From Mesorhizobium sp. WSM3862 (GTDB taxonomy: Bacteria; Pseudomonadota; Alphaproteobacteria; Rhizobiales; Rhizobiaceae), in NCBI RefSeq assembly GCF_002294985.1, contig NZ_NSGE01000007.1, positions 62,001 through 126,000 on the forward strand: a stretch of DNA of 64,000 bases, in the 5' to 3' direction. Shown here piece by piece: positions 31,219 to 38,966 of this stretch. The notes below the pieces were generated by a model. It had not been told where the DNA came from. It saw only the letters and a list, made by a program, of their open reading frames with translations, and made no database searches. How positions within the stretch are numbered: the stretch's first letter is position 1; every line of letters starts with the position of its first letter. Made by a program: the position numbers and the translations under genes.

Positions 31219-31686
31219 ATGGATGATGCGCGCCTTGATCAATTTGACCGCAAGATACTGGCGCTCCTGCAGGGCGATGCGCGGCTCACCAACAATGATC
31301 TTTCGGAGCGCGTGAACCTGTCGGCCTCGCAATGCTCGCGCCGCCGCCAGCGGCTGGAGGAAGATGGCTATATCAGGGGCTATCGCGCCGTGCTCGACCG
31401 CGACCGTCTCGGCTTTTCGCTGGTCAATGTGATTTCGGTGACCTTGGCCACCCACAACCGCGACAATGCCCGCCGCTTCGGCGAGTTGGTGGCGCGGCTA
31501 CCCGAGGTGCAGGAAGCGCACGCGCTGACCGGCGAGATGGATTACATCCTGAAGGTGGTGACGCCCGATCTCAAATCGCTTTCCGAGTTCGTCAACGGCG
31601 TGCTGCTGCCGCATGAATCGGTGCAGCATGTGAAGACGGCGATCGTGCTGGAAACGCTGAAAGAGACCGGCGCGCTGCCGATTTAG
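31219..31686 (+). CDS. Lrp/AsnC-family transcriptional regulator
   Basis: A 155-residue regulator. The helix-turn-helix (residues 5-60) reads LDQFDRKILALLQGDARLTN and LSERVNLSASQCSRRRQRLE; the RAM ligand domain follows, with HALTGEMDYILKVVTPD. It is divergent from hppD and therefore likely to sense tyrosine, phenylalanine or a keto acid. The start at 31219 has GGGGAC seven bases upstream; an ATG at 31201 has none. Confidence 0.9.
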   Translation: MDDARLDQFDRKILALLQGDARLTNNDLSERVNLSASQCSRRRQRLEEDGYIRGYRAVLDRDRLGFSLVNVISVTLATHNRDNARRFGELVARLPEVQEAHALTGEMDYILKVVTPDLKSLSEFVNGVLLPHESVQHVKTAIVLETLKETGALPI

Positions 31687-31763
31687 TTTGCGGAGATCTT
31701 TGTTGGATGCGACGGCGACGGAACGCGAACCTGCGGAATTGGCTCTCGCCAATGCGCAAGCTT

Positions 31764-32102
31764 TCACCCCCTCTGCTGCTGGATCAGCCCATAGAGGTTG
31801 GTGCAGCGCGCGCCGGAGCGGCAATAGGCGAAGACCGGGCCTTCGAGCTCGTCGAGCGCCTCGGCCTGATCCTCGACATTGTCCATAGTGAGCTGGCCGC
31901 TGATCACCGGAATGTAGCGGAAGGCGAGCCCCGCGGCTTCCGCGGCCGCCTTGACGCTGTCGGCCGAGGGCTGGCCGGGCTGTTCGTCGTCCGGCCGGTT
32001 GCAGATGACGCTCTTGAAGCCGGCGTCCTTGATGGCAACGATGTCCTCGGGCTGGATCTGCCCCGAGACCGAATAGTCTTCGCTGATCTGGCGGTATTCC
32101 AT
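31764..32102 (-). CDS. DUF442 (TIGR01244) phosphatase-like protein
   Basis: A 112-residue protein of the family linked to beta-lactamase hydrolase-like proteins. The N-terminal part DYSVSGQIQPEDIVAIKDAG and KSVICNRPDDEQPGQPS precede the loop VFAYCRSGARCTNLYGL, which carries the dual-specificity-phosphatase-like Cys and Arg. The real substrate is unknown; the family has been connected with sulfide or persulfide metabolism in some bacteria. GAGGA upstream supports the ATG at 32102 over 32159. It is a single gene between lrp and the zinc importer. Confidence 0.8.
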   Translation of the reverse strand: MEYRQISEDYSVSGQIQPEDIVAIKDAGFKSVICNRPDDEQPGQPSADSVKAAAEAAGLAFRYIPVISGQLTMDNVEDQAEALDELEGPVFAYCRSGARCTNLYGLIQQQRG

Positions 32103-32206
32103 AGCGTCGTCCTCGCAATCCTTGGCCGCAGTCATGCCACCGCGCGGCATTAGCGACAATCCGTAGCACCGGATTTCTCTGCCAAATAGAGAGTGCGGGG
32201 CGGAAA

Positions 32207-32238
32207 ATCCAACCGGGCCGGTTTTAGCCCGGTTGGAT
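32207..32238 (-). terminator. Rho-independent terminator of the zinc importer operon
   Basis: A perfect 12-bp stem, ATCCAACCGGGC/GCCCGGTTGGAT, with an 8-base loop, directly after the aztC stop codon. On the minus strand the stem is followed by TTTTCC. Confidence 0.7.
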
Positions 32239-32246
32239 GATGCCGC

Positions 32247-33188
32247 TTAGCTTCCGAGCAGCGCGCCTTTGAACTGCTCGATGTTGTTGTGCATCATGTC
32301 GATATAGGTCGAGGCCGGGCCGTCGGGCGGCGACAGCGCATCGGAATAGAGCGTGCCGCCGACCTTGATGCCGGTCTCGCTGGCGATCTGCTCGATGAGC
32401 CTGGGGTTGGTGATGTTCTCGATGAAGATCGCCGCCGCCTTGTCCTGCTTGACCTGGTTGACCAGCTTGGCCACGTCGGCGGCCGAAGGCTCGGAATCGG
32501 TCGAGATGCCTTGCGGAGCAAGGAAGGCCAGGCCGTATGCATGCTCGAAATAGCCGAAGGCGTCGTGCGAGGTGATGACGACACGCTTGGCCTCGGGGAT
32601 CGCCTGGATCGCCGCGGTCACTTCGCCCTCCAGCGCGCCGAGCTTCTGGGTGTAGGCGGCGGCATTGGCCTTGTAGCTGTCGCAGCCCGCGCTATCGGCG
32701 GCGCAGAATGCATCGGCGATATTCTTCACGTAGATCTTGGCATTGGCGATCGACTGGAAGGCGTGCGGGTCGTTGACCGTCTTGCCGCCGCCGGTGCCGG
32801 CGCCTTCGGCCGCGTCGGCATCGGCGAATTCCGGCTTGAAGGCGATTGGCGTCACGCCCTTGGTCAGCGTCACGATCGTCGCCTTGGTGGCGCTGGTGTC
32901 GACTAGGCGCTGCAAAAAACCTTCGAAATGCAAGCCGTTGACCAGCACGACATCGGCGCCGGCCATCGCCACCGCATCGGCCGGGGTCGGCTCGTAGACA
33001 TGCGCGTCGCCGTCCGGGCCGACGATGGTGGTGATGTTGACGCGGTCGCCGCCGACATTCTTGGCAAAGTCGGCAATGACCGTGAAGCTCGCCACCACCT
33101 TGAGCGGCGCCGCAAACGCGGACGATGCGGTAAAAGCGCTTAATGTTATAACGCTCAGAGCCATGGCGGCGCGGAAGGATTTCAACAT
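32247..33188 (-). CDS. aztC: Zinc ABC transporter substrate-binding protein (AztC-like)
   Basis: A 313-residue cluster A-I (family 9) metal-binding protein with a Sec signal peptide (about residues 1-27, ending SAFA). Metal ligand regions are GDAHVYEPTPADA, VNDPHAFQSIANAKI, SHDAFGYFEHAYG and the late LYSDALSPPDGPAS. VLVNGLHFEGFLQRL and the SDALS region match AztC, a zinc-specific group, rather than manganese binders. There is no His-rich loop of the ZnuA kind. The ATG at 33188, with AAGGAG upstream, gives a normal signal peptide. It is the last gene of the operon after the ATPase and permease. Zinc as ligand is inferred from the family and the Zur-like site. Confidence 0.85.
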   Translation of the reverse strand: MLKSFRAAMALSVITLSAFTASSAFAAPLKVVASFTVIADFAKNVGGDRVNITTIVGPDGDAHVYEPTPADAVAMAGADVVLVNGLHFEGFLQRLVDTSATKATIVTLTKGVTPIAFKPEFADADAAEGAGTGGGKTVNDPHAFQSIANAKIYVKNIADAFCAADSAGCDSYKANAAAYTQKLGALEGEVTAAIQAIPEAKRVVITSHDAFGYFEHAYGLAFLAPQGISTDSEPSAADVAKLVNQVKQDKAAAIFIENITNPRLIEQIASETGIKVGGTLYSDALSPPDGPASTYIDMMHNNIEQFKGALLGS

Positions 33189-33213
33189 TGGGACAAGTCT
33201 CCTTGCTTGGGGA

Positions 33214-34089
33214 TTAAGCTGTGCGGTGGCGGTGATGCACGATGCGGGCGCGCAGCGCGCCGCGCGTGCCGAACAGGATCGAGCAGAAATAAACGACGCC
33301 GGCCGAAAGGATGATAGCCGGTCCGGACGGCAGCGAGGCGTGATAGGACAAAAGCAGTCCGGCGATGCAGGAGGCAAAGCCGATCAGCACCGCCAGCGCG
33401 CACATCGGCTCGACGCGAACCGTCCAGAAGCGGGCGGCGGCGGCCGGCAGCATCATCAGCCCGACCGAGAGCAGCGTGCCCAGCGCCTGGAAGCCGCCGA
33501 CGAGGTTGAGCACGACCAGCCCAAGAAAGATGAAATGGACCGGGCTGCCCATGCGGCTCACCGAGCGCAGGAACAGCGGATCGAGGCATTCGGCGACCAG
33601 CGCCCGCCAGAAGATGGCGAGGCAGGCGAGCGTCACAACCACGATGCCGCAGATCAGGATCAGCGCCTCGTTGTTGAGCGCCAGCACGGTGCCGAACAGC
33701 ACATGCATCAGATCGACGCTCGAGCCGCGGATCGACACCATCAGCACGCCGATGGCGAGCGAGATCAGATAGAAGGCCGCCATCGAGGCGTCCTCGCGCT
33801 GGATGGTGAAGCGCGAAACCGCCCCTGCGCCGAGCGCGACGATGATGCCGGCGATCAGCCCGCCGACGGTCATCGGCAGGATTTCGAGGCCATAGAACAG
33901 GAAGCCCGCGGCGGCGCCCGGCAGGATGGCATGCGCCATCGCATCGCCCGACAGGCTCATGCGCCTGAGCATCAGGAAGACGCCGACCGGGCAGGCGCCG
34001 AGCGACAGCATCAGCGAGCCGAACAGAGCCCGCTGCATGAAGGCGAAATCGGCGAAGGGCTGGATGAACAGGCCGTAGAGAAACTCCAT
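33214..34089 (-). CDS. aztB: Zinc ABC transporter permease (AztB-like)
   Basis: A 291-residue ABC-3 family permease with about eight hydrophobic segments. It shows LMLRRMSLSGDAMAHAILPG, the family signature that contacts the ATPase, and GFQALGTLLSVGLMMLPAAAAR further on. The ATG at 34089 overlaps the ATPase stop by one base (TGATG); a GTG three bases upstream is possible. It forms the membrane channel for the metal bound by the AztC-like protein. Confidence 0.9.
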   Translation of the reverse strand: MEFLYGLFIQPFADFAFMQRALFGSLMLSLGACPVGVFLMLRRMSLSGDAMAHAILPGAAAGFLFYGLEILPMTVGGLIAGIIVALGAGAVSRFTIQREDASMAAFYLISLAIGVLMVSIRGSSVDLMHVLFGTVLALNNEALILICGIVVVTLACLAIFWRALVAECLDPLFLRSVSRMGSPVHFIFLGLVVLNLVGGFQALGTLLSVGLMMLPAAAARFWTVRVEPMCALAVLIGFASCIAGLLLSYHASLPSGPAIILSAGVVYFCSILFGTRGALRARIVHHRHRTA

Positions 34090-34907
34090 CACGCCGCCCT
34101 CGGTCCGGAGCCGTGGTGGTGACCATGCCCATGAGCGTGATCATGGTGGTCGTGTGCGTGATCATGACCATGATCATCGGGCTCGCACCAGGGCGCGTTC
34201 TCTTCCCAGGCCTCGTGAAAGCGCCGCGCCTTGAGCAGGTTTTCAGGCCTGAGCGTCTCTTTTGTGTCGCCCCAGGCGACAGGCTGGCGGGCGAGCAGCA
34301 GCGTCTCGGGAAAATTCCGCCGCACGAGATCGAGGTCGTGGACAACCACCATGATCGTGCGCTCCTCGCCATGCCAGCGCTTTATCAGCTGGATGAGGTC
34401 GCCGACGGTCTTGGCGTCGACGGCATTGAACGGCTCGTCGAGCAGGATGAGGTCGGCATCCTGCAACAGCACGCGGGCAAACAACGTGCGCTGCAGCTGA
34501 CCCCCGGAGAGCGTGTCGATCGGCCGCTTCTCGAAGCCGCCGAGCCCGACCGCCATCAGCGCCTTGCTGACCGACTCGCGATCCTCTTTGGTGTAGCGGC
34601 CGAGCATGCCGCGCTTCGGCCACAGGCCAAGCGAGACCAGGTCGACCACCCGCGCCGGGAAGCTGCGGTCGAGCTCCGACTGCTGCGGCAGATAAGCGGT
34701 GCGCACGCCGGGCGCGCCGACAACCGTGCCCTCCATCGGCTTCAGCACGCCGACAATGCCCTTCATCAGCGTCGACTTGCCCGAGCCGTTGGCGCCGACG
34801 ACGGCAGTCAGCGAGCCTTTTCGGACCGTGCCGTTGAGGTGATGAATGGCCGGATGGCTGTTGTAACCGAGCGTCAGGTCGCGGAAGGTCAGGCAGGCAT
34901 TTGTCAT
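34089..34907 (-). CDS. aztA: Zinc ABC transporter ATP-binding protein with His-rich tail (AztA-like)
   Basis: A 272-residue ABC ATPase. Walker A GANGSGKST (residues 38-46), signature LSGGQLQR near 140 and Walker B LILLDEPFNAVD are complete. The protein ends with a tail of about 25 residues rich in His and Asp (DHGHDHAHDHHDHAHGHGHH) that probably binds zinc in the cytoplasm. First gene of the operon; a Zur-like dyad lies about 50 bp upstream. ABC ATPases of metal importers often lack such a tail, so it could sense or buffer the imported zinc. Confidence 0.92.
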   Translation of the reverse strand: MTNACLTFRDLTLGYNSHPAIHHLNGTVRKGSLTAVVGANGSGKSTLMKGIVGVLKPMEGTVVGAPGVRTAYLPQQSELDRSFPARVVDLVSLGLWPKRGMLGRYTKEDRESVSKALMAVGLGGFEKRPIDTLSGGQLQRTLFARVLLQDADLILLDEPFNAVDAKTVGDLIQLIKRWHGEERTIMVVVHDLDLVRRNFPETLLLARQPVAWGDTKETLRPENLLKARRFHEAWEENAPWCEPDDHGHDHAHDHHDHAHGHGHHHGSGPRAA

Positions 34908-34953
34908 CAGACGTTCCGGATCGGGCGCGAATTCGAGAGTACCCGTCGATATG

Positions 34954-34969
34954 TGATGTTATTACATTA
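34954..34969. promoter_or_regulatory. Zur-box-like dyad upstream of aztA
   Basis: TGATGTTATTACATTA is a 16-bp dyad with one mismatch (TGATGT/ACATTA) around TATT. It resembles the ATGTTATAACAT type of Zur box in alphaproteobacteria. It lies about 50 bp before the start of the operon, so zinc-dependent repression is likely. Confidence 0.6.
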
Positions 34970-35137
34970 GTCAACACGCCGGTTCGGCGGAATTGTGTCC
35001 AGATCGGTCAACTCGCCGTGTACACGGAAGCGGTCCGGAGCCGACAAATTGGCTCAATCGGTTTCGCGCCGGTCGGCCTTGCCCGGAGCCGGCACGGACT
35101 CTAAACAGGCGCGACCCTAGAAAAGAAGGAGCCTCCC

Positions 35138-35482
35138 ATGAGCATTCGTCGTATCGATGTCGGCCCGCGCATGAGCCAGATCGTCATTCACGGCAACACC
35201 GTCTATCTAGCCGGCCAGGTCGGTGAGCCCGGCGGCAACGTCGCCTCGCAGACTCGCGACATCCTGAAGACCATCGACGAATTGCTGGCCAAGGCTGGCA
35301 CCGACAAGACCAAGATCGTGCAGGCGATCATCTGGCTGGCCGACATGGGCACCTTCGCCGAGATGAATTCGGAGTGGGACAAATGGGTGCCGCAGGGCCA
35401 CACGCCCGCCCGCGCCACCGGCGAAGCCAAGCTTGCCACCCCGGAATATCTGGTCGAGATCATTATCACGGCGGCGCTGTAA
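35138..35482 (+). CDS. RidA/YjgF family reactive-intermediate deaminase
   Basis: A 114-residue RidA-fold protein. VAGQ-type sequence is seen as VYLAGQVGEPGGNVASQTRD, and TPARATGEAKLA contains the Arg that binds the enamine or imine substrate carboxylate in active RidA proteins. It probably hydrolyses reactive enamines from PLP enzymes or amino-acid oxidation. AAGGAG lies upstream of the ATG. It is a single gene, convergent with hutC, from which a perfect hairpin separates it. The physiological substrate is unknown. Confidence 0.9.
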   Translation: MSIRRIDVGPRMSQIVIHGNTVYLAGQVGEPGGNVASQTRDILKTIDELLAKAGTDKTKIVQAIIWLADMGTFAEMNSEWDKWVPQGHTPARATGEAKLATPEYLVEIIITAAL

Positions 35483-35497
35483 GGCGCTAAAACTGCC

Positions 35498-35531
35498 AAT
35501 CTCCCCCTCGTGGGCACACGAGGGGGAGATT
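35498..35531. terminator. Perfect 15-bp hairpin between ridA-like gene and hutC
   Basis: AATCTCCCCCTCGTG and CACGAGGGGGAGATT form a perfect 15-bp stem with a 4-base loop. It lies between two convergent stop codons, only 3 bp from that of hutC. The arms resemble the inner arms of the long palindromic repeats. It is a likely bidirectional terminator, although there is no T-run. Confidence 0.6.
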
Positions 35532-35533
35532 GC

Positions 35534-36277
35534 TCATCCCTGCGAAGGCGTGAACCGCGCCACAAGCGTGTGGCTTTCCGCCGGATAGATGAAGCGCACA
35601 TGCGTGACCGGATGCTCGGCGCTCCAGGTGCGGCGCTCGACCACCAGGCAGGGCGCGCCGGGATCGATGTCGAGCGTGTCGGCGATAGTTTCGTCAGCCG
35701 CCATGGCGCGGATACGGTGCTCGGCCTCGCTCCACGGCACGCGTCCGATCAGCCAGGGGCCGGGCGCAATGTCGAGAAATTCTTCCTCGCTGGCCTCGCC
35801 CACCGCCGAAAGATTGATCAGGCGCTGCTCGAGCGCGAATGGCCGTTCGCCGGCGAAATGCAGCCCCTCCAGCCAAAGCACTGGACCCGCAGAGAGCCCA
35901 AGCAGCGACCGATCCTCGGCATTGCCGCGCCGTTTCATGCGCTCCAGCCGTTCATAACGATAGGGCAGGCCGAGCGCCTCGACCTCGATCCTGATGTCGT
36001 GCAGTTCCAGCACCGCCGCCTGCGACTGCGGCTGGCGCACGAAGCTGCCCGAGCGGCGGCGGCGCTCGATCAACCCCGCCTTGGCGAGCTGCGACAGCGC
36101 CTTGTTCACCGTCATGCGCGAACAATCATATTGAGCCGTCAGCTCGTGCTCGAACGGGATGCGATGGCCGGGCGCCCATGCACCCGACAGGATTTTTTCC
36201 CGGATGTCGGACAGGATCCGCTGGTGCAGCGACAGGGTCTCGCCGTCTTCCATCTCTGCCGTTTCGGCCATGCTCAT
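35534..36277 (-). CDS. hutC: Histidine utilisation repressor (GntR family, HutC type)
   Basis: A 247-residue GntR regulator of the HutC subfamily. The winged helix (about residues 12-78) has HQRILSDIREKILSGAWAPG, FEHELTAQYDCSRMTVNKAL and RRSGSFVRQP; the UTRA domain follows and binds urocanate in known HutC proteins. The start is either ATG at 36277 or 36271. It follows hutF by five bases on the same strand, so it is cotranscribed with it. A GTATATAC palindrome before hutF and hutI is its expected operator. Confidence 0.92.
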   Translation of the reverse strand: MSMAETAEMEDGETLSLHQRILSDIREKILSGAWAPGHRIPFEHELTAQYDCSRMTVNKALSQLAKAGLIERRRRSGSFVRQPQSQAAVLELHDIRIEVEALGLPYRYERLERMKRRGNAEDRSLLGLSAGPVLWLEGLHFAGERPFALEQRLINLSAVGEASEEEFLDIAPGPWLIGRVPWSEAEHRIRAMAADETIADTLDIDPGAPCLVVERRTWSAEHPVTHVRFIYPAESHTLVARFTPSQG

Positions 36278-36282
36278 CGGGA

Positions 36283-37638
36283 TCAGCCCTCGGAAAGCGC
36301 CATCATCACTTTGCGGAATCGCCCGGCGACCGCCTCGCGTTTGACATGCCTGCCGCCGCTCACCTGCTTCTTGCCATGCACCCAGACGGAATCGACCTTG
36401 CTGCCATTGGCAAAGATCCAGGCGTCGAGGATGGCATCGCCCGCCTTGCCGGCAAGCAAGGGGTGGCTGGCATCGAGCGAGACGAAATGGGCCGGACTGC
36501 CGACGGCGAGAGTTGAGGGGCCGGCGCCGAGCGCGATGCTGCCGCCATCGAGCGCGGCATCGAACAGCGCGCGGCCGGTAGAGCCGCCGGCGCGCGCCAG
36601 CACGTTGCGGGCGCGGTGGGCAAGGCGCTGCGAATATTCGAGCTGCCGAAGCTCGTCCGTCAGGCTGATCAGCACATTGGAATCGGAGCCGACACCGAAG
36701 CGGCCGCCATGTTCGATGAACGAGGGGGCGGCGAAAGTGCCGTCGCCGAGATTGGCCTCGGTGATCGGGCAGAGGCCAGCGATGGCGCCGGCCTTGGCCA
36801 TGGCGATGGTCTCGGCTTCGGTCATGTGTGTGGCGTGGATCAGGCACCAGCGCCTGTCCACCTCAGCATGTCCGAGCAGGAACTCGACCGGACGCTTGCC
36901 CGACCAGGCGATGCAGTCCTCGACTTCCTTCACCTGCTCGGCGACATGGATGTGGATCGGCTCGTTCGGCGCCATTGCGGCAACGGCGTTGAGTTCGTCC
37001 GGCGTTGCGGCGCGCAAGCTGTGCGGCGCGAGGCCGACGACGGCTTGCTCAAGCGAGCGAACGCCCTCGCGAGTTTTCTCAAGCAGACGTTCGAAGCGTT
37101 CGACATCATTGATGAATCGCCGCTGGCCTTCGTTGGGAGCAGCGCCGCCGAAGGCCGAATGGGCATAGAAGACCGGCAGCAGCGTCAGTCCGATGCCGGT
37201 GTCGGCGGCGGCAGCCGCGATCCGCTCCGCCATCTCGGCGATGTTGGCGTAAGGCTGCCCGTCGCGATCATGGTGAAGGTAGTGGAACTCGCCGACGCGC
37301 GAAAAACCGGCTTCCAGCATCTCCACATAAAGCTGCGCCGCGACCGCCTCGACCTGGTCCGGCGTCATCGACAGCGCGAAGCGGTACATCACCTCGCGCC
37401 AGCTCCAGAAACTGTCGGCCGAGGGACCGCGCAACTCGGCAAGCCCCGCCATGCCGCGCTGGAATGCGTGGCTATGCAGATTGGGCATGCCGGGCAGGAC
37501 GATGGCGTGGCGTTCGTCGCCGACGTGTGCCGAAGAGCCCGCTTCGACGGCAGAGATACGGCCGCCGTCGAAAGCGATCCTCACATTGCCCCGCCAACCG
37601 CCGGGCAGCAGCGCCTGTTCCGCAAAGATCGCCGTCAC
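36283..37638 (-). CDS. hutF: Formimidoylglutamate deiminase
   Basis: A 451-residue amidohydrolase that converts N-formimidoyl-L-glutamate to N-formylglutamate and ammonia. Metal-site motifs are MPNLHSHAFQRGMAGL (HxH), EFHYLHHD, IHIHVAEQ with HATHMTEAE, and GVGSDSNV. The start codon is not ATG: a GTG at 37638 with GGGAG seven bases upstream is preferred over the TTG at 37644. With hutG it gives the two-step route via formylglutamate rather than direct cleavage to formamide. It is divergent from hutI. Confidence 0.95.
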   Translation of the reverse strand: MTAIFAEQALLPGGWRGNVRIAFDGGRISAVEAGSSAHVGDERHAIVLPGMPNLHSHAFQRGMAGLAELRGPSADSFWSWREVMYRFALSMTPDQVEAVAAQLYVEMLEAGFSRVGEFHYLHHDRDGQPYANIAEMAERIAAAAADTGIGLTLLPVFYAHSAFGGAAPNEGQRRFINDVERFERLLEKTREGVRSLEQAVVGLAPHSLRAATPDELNAVAAMAPNEPIHIHVAEQVKEVEDCIAWSGKRPVEFLLGHAEVDRRWCLIHATHMTEAETIAMAKAGAIAGLCPITEANLGDGTFAAPSFIEHGGRFGVGSDSNVLISLTDELRQLEYSQRLAHRARNVLARAGGSTGRALFDAALDGGSIALGAGPSTLAVGSPAHFVSLDASHPLLAGKAGDAILDAWIFANGSKVDSVWVHGKKQVSGGRHVKREAVAGRFRKVMMALSEG

Positions 37639-37694
37639 GTCCAAACTCCCAATCCGAATGCCCGAGCGACATTAACACTTGCGTCGCGTTTCAA

Positions 37695-37708
37695 TATGTA
37701 TATACATA
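37695..37708. promoter_or_regulatory. HutC operator between hutF and hutI
   Basis: TATGTATATACATA is a perfect 14-bp palindrome with the GT-N-TA-N-AC core bound by HutC-type GntR regulators. It lies in the 86-bp gap between the two divergent hut arms and could repress both. Confidence 0.75.
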
Positions 37709-37724
37709 ATCGTCATCCTTTCAA

Positions 37725-38966
37725 ATGGAAAAGATGATGGGTGGAGCAAACGGAAAGAGCGGCCTTCGTCTGTGGCGCAATGCCCGCCTGGCGACTATGG
37801 CCGAGGGTGCTGCCGGTCTCGGCATCGTCGAGAAAGGTGCGATCGCCGCGCGCGACGGGCTGATCGTCTATGCCGGATCGGAGGCCGACCTGCCGGCAGC
37901 CGCCGGACAGGGCGCCGAAACGGTCGATTGCCAGGGCCGCTGGATCACCCCCGGCCTGATCGATTGCCACACCCACCTTGTCTATGCAGGCAACCGCGCC
38001 AACGAATTCGAGATGCGCTTGGCCGGCGCCACGTATGAGGAGGTGGCGAGGGCAGGGGGTGGCATTGTCTCCTCGGTCAAGTCGCTGCGCGCCGCGAGCG
38101 AAGACGAGCTCGTCTCCCAGACGCTGCCCCGCCTCGACGCGCTGATGGCCGAGGGCGTCACGACCGTCGAGGTCAAGTCCGGCTACGGCCTCGATGCCGA
38201 CAATGAAAAAAAGTCGCTGCGCGCTGCCCGCCGTCTGGCCAGTGAGCGTCCAATCACGATCCTTACGACCTGTCTCGCCGCCCATGCGCTGCCGCCCGAA
38301 GCCAGGGGCGACAAGGACGCTTTCATCGATCTCGTCGCCGGCACGATCCTCCCGGCGGTTGCCGCCGAAAAGCTCGCGGACACCGTCGACGGTTTTTGCG
38401 AGGGCATTGCCTTCTCACCGGAACAGATCGCGCGCGTCTTCGATAAGGCGAAAGCGCTCGGCCTGCCGGTGAAGCTTCACGCCGACCAACTCTCCAACCT
38501 GCATGGCGCGGCGCTTGCCGCGCGCTACGGCGCGCTGTCGGCTGATCACCTGGAATACACCGATGAGGAGGGCGCCGCGGCGATGGCCGGGTCCGGCACC
38601 GTCGCGACCATCCTGCCCGGCGCCTACTATTTCATCCGCGAGACCAAGAGGCCGCCGGTCGAGCTGTTCCGCCGGCAGGGCGTGAAGATGGCGGTCGCCA
38701 CCGACTCCAATCCCGGTACCTCGCCGCTCACCTCGCTGCTGCTCACCATGAACATGGCCGCGACGCTCTTTGGCCTGACCGTCGACGAATGCCTCGCCGG
38801 CGTCACCCGCGAGGCCGCGCGTGCGCTGGGGCTTCTCGACAGGATCGGCACGCTGGAAGCCGGCAAATCGGCCGACCTTGCCGTCTGGAATATCGAGCGT
38901 CCGGCCGAACTTGTCTACCGCATGGGCTTCAACCCGCTCCATGCCCGCATCTGGAGAGGACAATGA
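37725..38966 (+). CDS. hutI: Imidazolonepropionase
   Basis: A 413-residue metal-dependent amidohydrolase that opens imidazolone-5-propionate to formimidoylglutamate. Motifs are LIDCHTHLVYAGNRANEFEM (metal HxH), KSGYGLD, VKLHADQLSNLHGA and TDSNPGTSPL. The N-terminal start is uncertain: the ATG at 37725 is used, while ATGs at 37734 and 37737 directly follow GGAAAAG. The hutH start codon overlaps its stop (ATGA). It is the first gene of the plus-strand hut arm, which follows the operator palindrome. Confidence 0.96.
   Translation: MEKMMGGANGKSGLRLWRNARLATMAEGAAGLGIVEKGAIAARDGLIVYAGSEADLPAAAGQGAETVDCQGRWITPGLIDCHTHLVYAGNRANEFEMRLAGATYEEVARAGGGIVSSVKSLRAASEDELVSQTLPRLDALMAEGVTTVEVKSGYGLDADNEKKSLRAARRLASERPITILTTCLAAHALPPEARGDKDAFIDLVAGTILPAVAAEKLADTVDGFCEGIAFSPEQIARVFDKAKALGLPVKLHADQLSNLHGAALAARYGALSADHLEYTDEEGAAAMAGSGTVATILPGAYYFIRETKRPPVELFRRQGVKMAVATDSNPGTSPLTSLLLTMNMAATLFGLTVDECLAGVTREAARALGLLDRIGTLEAGKSADLAVWNIERPAELVYRMGFNPLHARIWRGQ

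Noticed and set aside
33141..33154. TAATGTTATAACGC, a Zur-box-like sequence
   Set aside because: It lies inside the coding sequence for the aztC signal peptide, in the middle of the operon; the site at 34954 upstream of the first gene is better placed.
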